From the NCBI GenBank assembly GCA_004173235.1, contig SEAC01000016.1, positions 62,001-126,000 on the forward strand: 64,000 nucleotides of DNA. The letters are read 5' to 3'. Below are positions 52,901 to 58,957 of the stretch, in pieces. The notes beneath the pieces were generated by a model. It made no database searches. It was not told the DNA's origin and saw only the letters and a program-made list of their open reading frames with translations. This DNA comes from Chitinophagaceae bacterium (GTDB lineage: Bacteria > Bacteroidota > Bacteroidia > Chitinophagales > Chitinophagaceae). Numbering within the stretch: the first letter of the stretch is position 1; every line of letters begins with the position of its first letter. A program made the position numbers and the translations under genes.

Positions 52901-53203
52901 AGCACTGCTGGCGCTGCAACCGTAAACGTAGCAGTCACCGGAATCACTTCCGGACAGGCCTTCGCCTCTTATAGCCTGTACCCGGTTCCGTCCTTCAACC
53001 AGATCTACTTCGTGCACCCGAGCGACCACCGCGCGGCCACGATCACGATCTTCACCGTTGGCGGCCAACGCCTGCAGACGATGGCAGCAACGATGGGCGC
53101 TTCTGAAACGCTCATCCGCATAACCACGTTGCCGCAGGGTATCTACTTCGCGGTGTATGACGACGGCACGCAGCGGATCACGCAACGGTTTGTGAAAAAG
53201 TAA
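46934..53203 (+). CDS. Giant multimodular pectate lyase (PL1) - pectin methylesterase (CE8) fusion with T9SS type A sorting domain
   Basis: This 2089-residue protein has a signal peptide (cleavage near VNA-QQ). PL1-type pectate lyase occupies about 38-490: FPGAEGAGRYASGGRGG-like start, VTNLNDDNNPGSLRYAL, IIDHCSVSWSADEA and RTPRFDGVR, closing with the Ca-binding TDHDGMPDSWE segment. CE8 pectinesterase is at about 605-908: VAKDGSGNYATVQAAIDAAP, FLGNQDTLY, DFIFGSA and YFLGRPW. An Fn3-like domain (915-1015), a jelly-roll-like insert (about 1130-1340) and eight copies of a repeat of about 100 residues (LxxFxQTxGxPSAxQTYTVSG...VNVPVTG) follow. A type A sorting domain (about 2010-2089) ends it. One polypeptide thus removes methyl esters and cleaves the backbone at the surface. 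The start overlaps the acetylesterase stop. Confidence 0.9.
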   Translation: MISHVQSASMQSNATLAFLNRTRLQAAVLIGCLLSFFAVNAQQPAFPGAEGAGRYASGGRGTASTMSTVYEVTNLNDDNNPGSLRYALQVSQATAPYRTIVFRVGGTIHLNSPLSIRSNVTLAGQTAPGGGICVADHPVLIAGNNIIVRHLRFRLGDKNSAANNGNDDALGTNGNSYKNVIIDHCSVSWSADEALSIYSGDSTTLQWNFITEPLNYSYHNEGSGVENHGYGGIQGGKKVSIHHNLYAHCYSRTPRFDGVRNLSPNTPGLENVDFVNNVIYNWGTNNVYGGEGGNYNIVNNYYKYGPSTNNGVKFRVANPYKQNSGPAIPYGKYFINGNYVDGSATNTANNWRGVTMDGGTAADTALAKVTTAFNILPVTTQDAATAYSLVLQQAGATLPVRDTLDQRIVSDVMNRTGRIIDVQGGYPHNTAYAATVNAWPTLPAGTPATDTDHDGMPDSWENSNGLNANDASDRGAFAANGYTNLENYLNSITTNPSFSVSGNLTGFAQTVGSPSAFKTYNLTGANLTSSVSINAPVNFQVSADATTWGSTATIPVVNNNLATSTVYVRMNAAAAGTYSGTISNTTSSITQTINADGIAVTAPTGVNATVAKDGSGNYATVQAAIDAAPTNSATPWVIYIKNGKYREKITVPSNKPFIQLVGESVANVILYYDDPAVTLGTSGSASVTINATDFSALNITFANYYGDGSQAVAILVNNDRASFKNCRFLGNQDTLYIKGAGNPRAYFNKCYVDGNIDFIFGSAIAVFDSCTIFPKARTVAGNSFITAANTPAGQNYGLVFRNTRIANNGFTTYFLGRPWQNSNTSTPQLLNNRTTFLNTTMGYSIAPEGWTIWDASTITSGIDYGEYLSKDFTGAAVNTSSRVPWSQQLSASQAANYTNANMFGSWDPCAVSAQMCSYQPSPIAVSNFRATKGATTGSLDWNISWNIPGITYELYRSTTRNGGYSVVNTVTNPNDTLYYFNYTEPLPTSGTAYYYYVIASRAGYASHTTDTVSISNVQTITVAGTLNAFSQNVGSPSAAQTVTISGANLTDDLTITPPANYEISNNGATWYTTSNPLVLPQVSGAVAATPISVRLNSPSLGTWAGDIVLSSPGATSVNVPVTGVTSIIVPVTQQVLQWWPMTQNNVDSAGARSIAVTASTTTFSKFTVANGSTPVAVQPYSPARGQAISASATGDGLWSTAGGGPGGSLNRTFYEQFTVTAKAGYSLRIDSLLITTAFYGTSSGTSFGIVFSKNGFTAPADSTDINLPGTGGFANRILLTANQNNGPTDVYRLAFSGATGVTIPAGQTLYFRIYYSCSSSTNAKYAQLKDVKVIGVPTDLSVPAPSISANPTSLTAFTQTLGIPSAEQTYTVSGTDLTSPLLVLPPANYEVSLDGITWNNSVTPIVLQPAAGTVAATTIHVRLNAASVGTFGGNVRNTIATGTTINVAVTGTTAAIPTILATSTMGAFSQTLGSPSATQTYTVRGLNLTTDLTITPPANFEVSADGGATWFSSASPLVLAPVSGNVAATTITVRLNAPVSGTYSGNIVHASGAATAVNVPVNGITSGTPTVISNGALSNFSQTVGTPSAVQTYTVSGSALSSNVIVTPPAGFEVSADGGATWFNAATPLQLVPASGTLATTTISVRLNASAAGTYGGDISHASTGATSINVPVNGVAVIPPSITVTASLTNFAQIVGTPSAVQTYTIAGANLVSNITIAPPAGYEVSADGTNWFSSTNALVLTPSTGTIATTTISVRLNSATAGTFAGNISHSGTGFTTVNVPVTGSAVLPPTVTVSSTALSAFAQTIGNPSTTQSYNVSGQNLTSAITVTAPANYQVSLDGTTWSNSVTVAPVSGVVSATQVFVRLNATTPGTYGGSISNVSTGATTRNVTVNGTAVAPPSLTASVTTLQPFLQQLGTPSAVQTYELTGNSLIGTTTITAPAGYQISIDTGTTWSFQPIIVTGTGGIVKVSVRLNAGTVGTYNGVISHSTAGAATVNVAVTGITSGQAFASYSLYPVPSFNQIYFVHPSDHRAATITIFTVGGQRLQTMAATMGASETLIRITTLPQGIYFAVYDDGTQRITQRFVKK

Positions 53204-53210
53204 ATGATAG

Positions 53211-53240
53211 AGATGCCGGTGAAAGCCGGCATCTTTTTTT
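53211..53240 (+). terminator. Rho-independent terminator after the giant pectinase gene
   Basis: GATGCCGG (53212-53219), 6-nt loop, CCGGCATC (53226-53233), then seven T. It lies before the chosen start of the next gene (53267), so the susC operon may end or be attenuated here. Confidence 0.85.
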
Positions 53241-53266
53241 GCGCCCGCCGTAACTTCGAAACAAGC

Positions 53267-54220
53267 ATGAAGCCAATCCTCACCGTATTTATACTGCTCC
53301 TGTGCACGGCGCTCGCCGCCCAGAAAAAGGGCGACTGGGTAGTGGCGCAGGATGGAAGCGGCCGCTTCCGCAGCGTGCAGGATGCCATTGACGCGGTGCC
53401 GGAAGGCAACGTGGTGCCGCAGACGATCTTCATCAGACGTGGTGTGTACGCCGAAGTGGTGACGATCGATTCAACGCGGCACGCCGTTCGGCTCGTAGGT
53501 GAAGACCGCGACGCAACCATCATTCAGTGTGGTCGCCACTCCGGCGAACGCCTGCCCAATGGCGACACGATAAACACTTGGACCAGCGCAACCGTGTTTG
53601 TTTTCGGGAACGACTTTCGCGCGGAGAACCTCACCATACGTAATGACGCTGGTTTCAGCGCCGGGCAGGCAGTAGCGCTGCGGGTGGAAGGAACGCGCGC
53701 TGCCCTGCGCAATTGCCGCATCACCGGTTTTCAGGATGTGTTGTTTCTCAGCGGGGCAGGCACGAGGCACTATTTTGAAAGCTGCACGATCGAAGGCACA
53801 ACGGATTTCATTTTCGGCGCAGCTACCGCAGTGTTCCAAAACTGCACGATCCATAGCAAGAAGAACTCGCACGTTACGGCAGCCGCAACGCCCGCATCGG
53901 AGCGATATGGCTTTGTGTTCATCGACTGCACGCTCACGGCCGACACGAACGTGCACAAGGTTTCGCTGGGCCGCCCGTGGCGCCCGCACGCTGCAGTCAC
54001 CTACATCCGATGCACGATGGGCGCGCACATCATCCCGGAAGGCTGGGACAACTGGAAGAATCCGGCCAACGAAGCGACGGCGCGCTTTGCCGAGTACCGA
54101 AGCAGCGGGCCCGGGGCCCGCCCGGCGGAACGTGCACGCTGGTCGCGGCAGCTGACCGAGGAGGAAGCGGCGCAGTGCGGCGCAGGCGCGGTGCTGGGAT
54201 ATTGGAAGCCTTTTCAATGA
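53267..54220 (+). CDS. Pectinesterase (CE8)
   Basis: I choose the ATG at 53267 (317 residues) because it begins a signal peptide (MKPILTVFILLLCTALA-AQ). The frame opens at 53204, but that part overlaps the terminator. CE8 features are complete: VVAQDGSGRFRSVQDAIDAVP, Gln156/Asp157 in GFQDVLFL, Asp180 in TTDFIFGAA, Arg236 in SLGRPWRP and the PEGWDNW strand. It removes methyl esters from homogalacturonan, giving substrate for pectate lyases and GH28. No T9SS domain is present, so it is probably periplasmic. Its stop overlaps the GH43 start (ATGA). It is smaller and only distantly related to the CE8 domain in the upstream fusion. Confidence 0.92.
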   Translation: MKPILTVFILLLCTALAAQKKGDWVVAQDGSGRFRSVQDAIDAVPEGNVVPQTIFIRRGVYAEVVTIDSTRHAVRLVGEDRDATIIQCGRHSGERLPNGDTINTWTSATVFVFGNDFRAENLTIRNDAGFSAGQAVALRVEGTRAALRNCRITGFQDVLFLSGAGTRHYFESCTIEGTTDFIFGAATAVFQNCTIHSKKNSHVTAAATPASERYGFVFIDCTLTADTNVHKVSLGRPWRPHAAVTYIRCTMGAHIIPEGWDNWKNPANEATARFAEYRSSGPGARPAERARWSRQLTEEEAAQCGAGAVLGYWKPFQ

Positions 54221-55881
54221 GTAATGAGCAATCAGTAATGAGTAACGGAAGATTGAGGAGTTTGAAAGGTTTGGCCAATCTGGCGTTGACTGTATTTCTA
54301 CGGGCCGCGGCGCTTGCGCAGGATGACCCTTCACGCACATGGGCTTCAGATCAGGGTGATGGCACTTATGTCAACCCCGTGCTTCATGCGGATTACTCCG
54401 ATCCCGACGTCATCCGCGTGGGCGATGACTACTACCTCACTTCGTCTTCGTTCGAAGACGTGCCGGGATTGCCCATTTTACATTCCAAAGACCTGGTGAA
54501 CTGGCGGCTTATCGGGCATGCACTGCCGCGGCTGGAGCCGGTCGCACATTTTTCGGTGCCTCGGCATGGAGGCGGTGTATGGGCGCCGTCGCTTCGATTC
54601 CATAAGAACGAATTTTATCTTTACTATCCCGATCCCGATTTCGGCATCTTCCTGCTGAAGGCAAAGAGCGCAGAAGGGCCGTGGAGCGCGCACGTGCTCG
54701 TGGCCGGGGGAAAAGGACTCATTGATCCTTGTCCTTTTTGGGATGACGACGGGCAGGCCTACCTCGTGCATGCCTACGCCGGAAGCCGCGCGGGCATCAA
54801 GAGCATTCTTGCCTTGCGCAGGCTAAGCGCCGATGGAACGCGTGTGCTCGATGAAGGCGCGCTGGTGTACGACGGCCACGCCACCGACCCAACGATCGAA
54901 GGCCCCAAGTTGTATAAACGCCGTGGCTACTACTACATCTTTGCCCCGGCGGGAGGCGTGTCTACCGGCTGGCAGCTGGTGCTACGCGCAAAGAATATAT
55001 ATGGACCTTACGAACGTAAGGTGGTGATGGAGCAAGGCCATACCGACGTGAACGGCCCGCACCAGGGTGCATGGGTGCAAACGCAAACGGGTGAAGACTG
55101 GTTCCTGCACTTCCAGGACAAAGGCGCCTATGGCCGTGTGCTTCACCTGCAACCGGTGCGCTGGAAAGACGGGTGGCCCGTCATCGGTATGGATTCAACC
55201 GGATCGGGAACAGGTGTGCCTGTGCTGCGTTACCGCAAACCCAATGTGGGACGCCGCTGGCCGAAGGCGACGCCTCCTGAGAGCGACAGCTTTAACTCGG
55301 TGCGCATCGGGCGCCAGTGGCAGTGGCCTGCAAACCCTAAAGCGACGTGGGCCTTTGCCGACGCAGGGAAGGGTGTGCTGCGGCTCTTCTCAGACGCCCC
55401 GCCCGACAGTGCACGCAACCTGTGGGCGGCGCCCAACGTGTTGCAGCAGAAATTTCCCGCCGAGGCCTTTACCGCCACTGCGAAGGTGACCTTCTTTCCG
55501 AATGCAAAGCTCAACGAGCGCGCCGGGTTGTCTGTGATGGGCCTTTCGTATGCAGGCCTCGCTTTGCAGCGCGACAGCAGCGGACTGCGCCTACTGGGCG
55601 TCCGGTGTGCCGAGGCCGAAAAGGGCGGCGCAGAAACGGTGTTCACGCTCGCCACCGGTTTGCCCGCTACCGTATTTCTACGGGTGCGGGTTTCGGCCGG
55701 AGCACAGTGCCGTTTCAGCTGGAGCACCGACGGATCCCACTACAGCGAATGGTCGGACCCGTTCACTGCACAGCCCGGGCGCTGGAAGGGTGCTAAGCTT
55801 GGCCTCTTCTGCGTGCGCAGCGGCAGCAGCAATGATGCGGGCTACATGGAGGTGGATTGGTTCCGGGTAGAACATTTGTAG
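54217..55881 (+). CDS. Glycoside hydrolase family 43 (arabinofuranosidase/xylosidase type) with C-terminal beta-sandwich
   Basis: The ATG at 54217 overlaps the CE8 stop (ATGA) and gives 554 residues. A second Met 7 codons later is possible. The first codons lie in an ATGAGTAATGAGC-type repeat, and the signal peptide (LALTVFLRAAALA-Q) follows. The GH43 propeller (about 50-340) shows YVNPVLHADYSDPDVIRVGD with catalytic base Asp62, the transition-state Asp in DPCPFWDDDGQ, and acid Glu in TIEGPKLYKRRG. Residues about 360-554 form a concanavalin-like beta-sandwich (GH43_C2 type) ending YMEVDWFRVEHL. Likely activity is exo-removal of arabinose or xylose from pectin side chains, though subfamily cannot be fixed by eye. 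It is probably periplasmic. Confidence 0.87.
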   Translation: MSNEQSVMSNGRLRSLKGLANLALTVFLRAAALAQDDPSRTWASDQGDGTYVNPVLHADYSDPDVIRVGDDYYLTSSSFEDVPGLPILHSKDLVNWRLIGHALPRLEPVAHFSVPRHGGGVWAPSLRFHKNEFYLYYPDPDFGIFLLKAKSAEGPWSAHVLVAGGKGLIDPCPFWDDDGQAYLVHAYAGSRAGIKSILALRRLSADGTRVLDEGALVYDGHATDPTIEGPKLYKRRGYYYIFAPAGGVSTGWQLVLRAKNIYGPYERKVVMEQGHTDVNGPHQGAWVQTQTGEDWFLHFQDKGAYGRVLHLQPVRWKDGWPVIGMDSTGSGTGVPVLRYRKPNVGRRWPKATPPESDSFNSVRIGRQWQWPANPKATWAFADAGKGVLRLFSDAPPDSARNLWAAPNVLQQKFPAEAFTATAKVTFFPNAKLNERAGLSVMGLSYAGLALQRDSSGLRLLGVRCAEAEKGGAETVFTLATGLPATVFLRVRVSAGAQCRFSWSTDGSHYSEWSDPFTAQPGRWKGAKLGLFCVRSGSSNDAGYMEVDWFRVEHL

Positions 55882-55909
55882 TTTGACATGTGTAGCCTGT
55901 GGTTGGTTT

Positions 55910-55917
55910 TAGCTTTG
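55910..55917 (+). promoter_or_regulatory. Perfect -7 element TAGCTTTG before the Gfo/Idh/MocA gene
   Basis: Matches TAnnTTTG exactly in an AT-rich 82-bp gap. TTTG at 55882-55885 could be the -33 element, although the 24-bp spacer is longer than the usual 19-21. It suggests the oxidoreductase gene can be transcribed on its own. Confidence 0.5.
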
Positions 55918-55963
55918 TGTTCATAAAAACATACCCTATATTTTAAACTTCAAACCCGCTCCC

Positions 55964-57007
55964 TTGAATCCCATACGCACCGCTCTTCTTTCGTTTGGAC
56001 TGTCTGGCAAAGCCTTCCATGCACCTTTCCTCGATGCACTTCCCGGCTTCGAGCTGGCCGGTGTTTGGGAACGCAGCAGCAAAAAGGCCGCGCAGCTGTA
56101 CCCGCAAATACAATCCTACGATTCGCTGGAGTCATTGCTTTCCGATCGTTCGATTGAACTGGTGGTAGTGAATACGCCCAACAGCACGCACTATGCTTAT
56201 ACCACAGCTGCGCTGCTGGCCGGCAAGCACGTGATCGTGGAGAAGCCCTTTGTGCCCACCGTTGCCGAAGGGGAGGAGCTGCTGGCCCTTGCAGCCGAAA
56301 AAGGTCTGCAGCTTTCCGTCTACCAAAACCGTCGTTGGGATAGCGACTTTCTGACCGTAAAGCGCGTGTTGCAACAGGCGTCATTGGGAACCATCGTCGA
56401 AGCGGCCTTTCATTTCGACCGCTACAATCCCGCGCTCAGTTCGAAGGAACACAAAGAAACCGCTGCGCCGGGCGTTGGCATTCATTACGATCTCGGGTCG
56501 CATATCATTGATTCGGCACTGTACCTGTTTGGAATGCCGCAGAGCGTTTTTGCCGACCTCCGCAAGCTGCGCGCAGGTACTGCGATATACGACGACATGG
56601 AGCTGCTGCTTTTTTACGCGGGCCTGCGCGTGCGGGTACACAGCAGCTACTTCGTTCGCGAGCCGCTACCGGCGTTCCAGCTGTATGGCACCAACGGCTC
56701 CTTCGCGAAAGCACGCGCTGATGTTCAGGAAGGTGACCTCCTTCAAGGGCGAAGCCTGGCCGATGCGGGGTGGGGAACGGAGCCCGCAGGCGCGGAAGGC
56801 CTCCTGCATATCAGCGAGCAGGGAAGCTCCGATCGCTCGCTTGTACCCAGCGAGCGCGGCAATTATGCAGCCTACTTTGAAGGGGTATACCAGGCGCTTC
56901 GCTACGGGGCGCCGATGCCGGTTACCGGCGAGGAAGGACTGAATGTCATCCGCGTGCTGGAAGCGGCGGAGCGAAGTGCGGCGAGCGGTATGCGCGAGCC
57001 GGTGTGA
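55964..57007 (+). CDS. Gfo/Idh/MocA-family NAD(P)-dependent oxidoreductase
   Basis: The product has 347 residues and starts with TTG (no in-frame ATG fits). The Rossmann domain (about 1-125) shows TALLSFGLSGKAFHAPFL, VVVNTPNSTHYAYTTAAL and the EKPF motif with its Lys (KHVIVEKPFV). The C-terminal alpha/beta domain follows (RRWDSDFLTVKRVL, GIHYDLGSHIIDSALYLFG), ending in VIRVLEAAERSA. It is cytoplasmic, with no signal. Members oxidise or reduce sugars and cyclitols. The substrate cannot be read, but its place between GH43 and GH28 suggests a sugar released from pectin. It has its own -7 element and is followed by a 272-bp regulatory gap. Confidence 0.85.
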   Translation: MNPIRTALLSFGLSGKAFHAPFLDALPGFELAGVWERSSKKAAQLYPQIQSYDSLESLLSDRSIELVVVNTPNSTHYAYTTAALLAGKHVIVEKPFVPTVAEGEELLALAAEKGLQLSVYQNRRWDSDFLTVKRVLQQASLGTIVEAAFHFDRYNPALSSKEHKETAAPGVGIHYDLGSHIIDSALYLFGMPQSVFADLRKLRAGTAIYDDMELLLFYAGLRVRVHSSYFVREPLPAFQLYGTNGSFAKARADVQEGDLLQGRSLADAGWGTEPAGAEGLLHISEQGSSDRSLVPSERGNYAAYFEGVYQALRYGAPMPVTGEEGLNVIRVLEAAERSAASGMREPV

Positions 57008-57100
57008 CTCAAATTCCTACCATTTACCGATTGGGCAAAACCCGCGCCGCACCTAATTTTTCTGCCCATCAGCGCTCCCTTTTTTGCGCACCTCATTCCC

Positions 57101-57124
57101 GGTAACGTTTTCGGTAACGATTGC
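57101..57124. promoter_or_regulatory. LacI-type operator before the GH28 operon
   Basis: GGTAACGTT-TTCGGT-AACGATTGC. The right half plus following GTAAA is identical to the site before susC. The centre (57112.5) lies 57.5 bp before TAGACTTG at 57170. Confidence 0.8.
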
Positions 57125-57146
57125 GTAAAAAAAGGCTTTTCAACTC

Positions 57147-57177
57147 CTTGCCAAGACGGCATATTCAAGTAGACTTG
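57147..57177 (+). promoter_or_regulatory. GH28-operon promoter: CTTG and TAGACTTG with 19-bp spacer
   Basis: CTTG at 57147-57150 and TAGACTTG at 57170-57177 repeat the susC promoter strings and spacing exactly. The intervening bases differ, so the match is functional rather than a simple duplication. The leader to the ATG would be about 97 nt. No gene lies in 57008-57279. Confidence 0.65.
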
Positions 57178-57279
57178 TTGTGCAATCAACCGTTCTCAAT
57201 CTGAGGCTATTGATGCAAGCAATCGTTATTCCGGCGGCATAGTTCCCTATACTGCCTTTTTTTTACTTCGAACAATTCT

Positions 57280-58941
57280 ATGAAACATATACTGTTCATC
57301 ACCAGCTTGCTATGCTCCGCTTCCCTGCTGGCCCAAAAAGGGCAATCCCCCGCCAAAACGGCAGGGCCTGCCCAGGTGCGGGTGAAGGACCCGGTGTTCC
57401 GTAAAGACACCCTCAACATTGTGAAGATGGGAGCGAAGGCCGATGGACAAACCCTCAACACAAAGGCCATCAACGACGCCATCCGCCTGCAAAGCAGGAA
57501 AGGGGGCGGCGTGGTGCTCGTGCCCGCAGGCTTCTGGCTCAGCGGCCCGGTGACGCTGCAAAGCAACGTGAACCTTCACCTTGCCAAGGGCGCACTGCTG
57601 CAGATGACCACCGACTTCAATGAGTTTCCGCTCGTGGAAAGCAACTGGGAAGGCCTGCCGCAAATGCGCAACCAGTCGCCGCTCAATGCGAAGAACGCCG
57701 TGAACATCGCGGTAACCGGATTCGGAATCATCGACGGTGCCGGCGATGCCTGGCGGATGGTGAAGAAAGACAAGCTTACAGAATCGCAGTGGCGCCGCCT
57801 CGTTGCATCGGGCGGTGTGCTCAGCGACGACAAAAAGACCTGGTATCCCTCCGACAAAAGCAAGCTGGGATCCACTATGAAAAACCCCGGCGTGATCGAT
57901 GGTTCGAAGACACCGGAATTCTATGCTTCCGTTAAGGACTTCCTGCGGCCCAACCTGCTGGTGTTTGCCAACTGCCGCAACGTGCTGCTGCAGGGCGTAA
58001 CGTTTCAGAACTCACCGGCATGGTGCCTCCACCCGCTGATGTGCGAGAACCTCATCGTGCGCAGCGTTCAGGTAAAGAATCCATGGTATGCGCAAAACGG
58101 CGACGGCATCGACGTAGAGAGCTGCAGGAACGTGCTCATCGAAAACAGCACCTTCGATGTGGGCGATGATGGCATCTGCATCAAGAGTGGCCGCGATGAA
58201 GCAGGCCGCAAGCGAGGCATGCCCACCGAGAACCTCATTGCCCGTAATAATACGGTGTATCATGCCCATGGCGGCTTCGTGATCGGCTCCGAAATGAGTG
58301 GCGGCGCACGCAACATCTGGGTGGAGAACAACACGTTCATCGGCACCGACATCGGTTTGCGCTTCAAAACAACGCGCGGGCGCGGCGGCATTGTTGAGAA
58401 CATCTTCGTAAGCAACACCGTGATGAAAGACATCGTTGGCGAGGCCATCCTTTTCGACATGTATTATGCAGCCGTTGATCCCGTGCCGCTGGCAGGTGAG
58501 GAGCGCAGGCCTCCCGTGGTGGAAACAAAGCCCGTGACCGAAGAAACCCCGCAGTTCCGCAACATCACCATCAACGGTGTTGTATGCGATGGCGCCGAAA
58601 AAGGCATTTTCGTGCGCGGACTGCCGGAGATGGCCATCAAGAACATCGTGCTCGAGAATATGGTGCTTTCTGCAAAGAAGGGCCTCGACATGACCGAGGG
58701 TGACGGCATCACCATCAATAACGTGCGCTTCATTACGAAGGACCGCAATCCGGTGCTCAACATTCACAACAGTCAAAACGTAACGCTCAATAAAATTCGA
58801 TACGAAAAAGCCGAGCTGCTGCTCAACGTCACCGGTGAAAAAAGCGACCGCATCATGGTGCGCGGAACCGATAAGACTCCAGCAACGAAAAGCCTCGAGC
58901 TTTCCTATGGTGCCCGCGCCGGAGCGGTGACCTGGAATTAA
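57280..58941 (+). CDS. Glycoside hydrolase family 28 (polygalacturonase / rhamnogalacturonan hydrolase type)
   Basis: This 553-residue enzyme has a signal peptide (MKHILFITSLLCSASLLA-Q). A right-handed parallel beta-helix carries all GH28 motifs: Asn273-Gly-Asp275 in NGDGIDVESC, Asp296-Asp297 in VGDDGICIKSG, His330 in HAHGGFVIGSE, and Arg361/Lys363 in LRFKTTRGRGG. These form the inverting catalytic site that cleaves alpha-1,4-galacturonosyl bonds. Length is somewhat above that of single-domain fungal enzymes, as usual in Bacteroidota. It lacks a T9SS domain, so it is probably periplasmic. It heads an operon with GH105, PL10, CE8-like and uxaB, preceded by the LacI-type operator and promoter. 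Endo versus exo action cannot be decided. Confidence 0.92.
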   Translation: MKHILFITSLLCSASLLAQKGQSPAKTAGPAQVRVKDPVFRKDTLNIVKMGAKADGQTLNTKAINDAIRLQSRKGGGVVLVPAGFWLSGPVTLQSNVNLHLAKGALLQMTTDFNEFPLVESNWEGLPQMRNQSPLNAKNAVNIAVTGFGIIDGAGDAWRMVKKDKLTESQWRRLVASGGVLSDDKKTWYPSDKSKLGSTMKNPGVIDGSKTPEFYASVKDFLRPNLLVFANCRNVLLQGVTFQNSPAWCLHPLMCENLIVRSVQVKNPWYAQNGDGIDVESCRNVLIENSTFDVGDDGICIKSGRDEAGRKRGMPTENLIARNNTVYHAHGGFVIGSEMSGGARNIWVENNTFIGTDIGLRFKTTRGRGGIVENIFVSNTVMKDIVGEAILFDMYYAAVDPVPLAGEERRPPVVETKPVTEETPQFRNITINGVVCDGAEKGIFVRGLPEMAIKNIVLENMVLSAKKGLDMTEGDGITINNVRFITKDRNPVLNIHNSQNVTLNKIRYEKAELLLNVTGEKSDRIMVRGTDKTPATKSLELSYGARAGAVTWN

Positions 58942-58957
58942 AACCGCATTGCTGCGC

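Noticed and set aside
53204..53266. N-terminal extension of the CE8 protein from an ATG at 53204
   Set aside because: The extension overlaps a strong terminator hairpin and would bury the signal peptide that begins at 53267.
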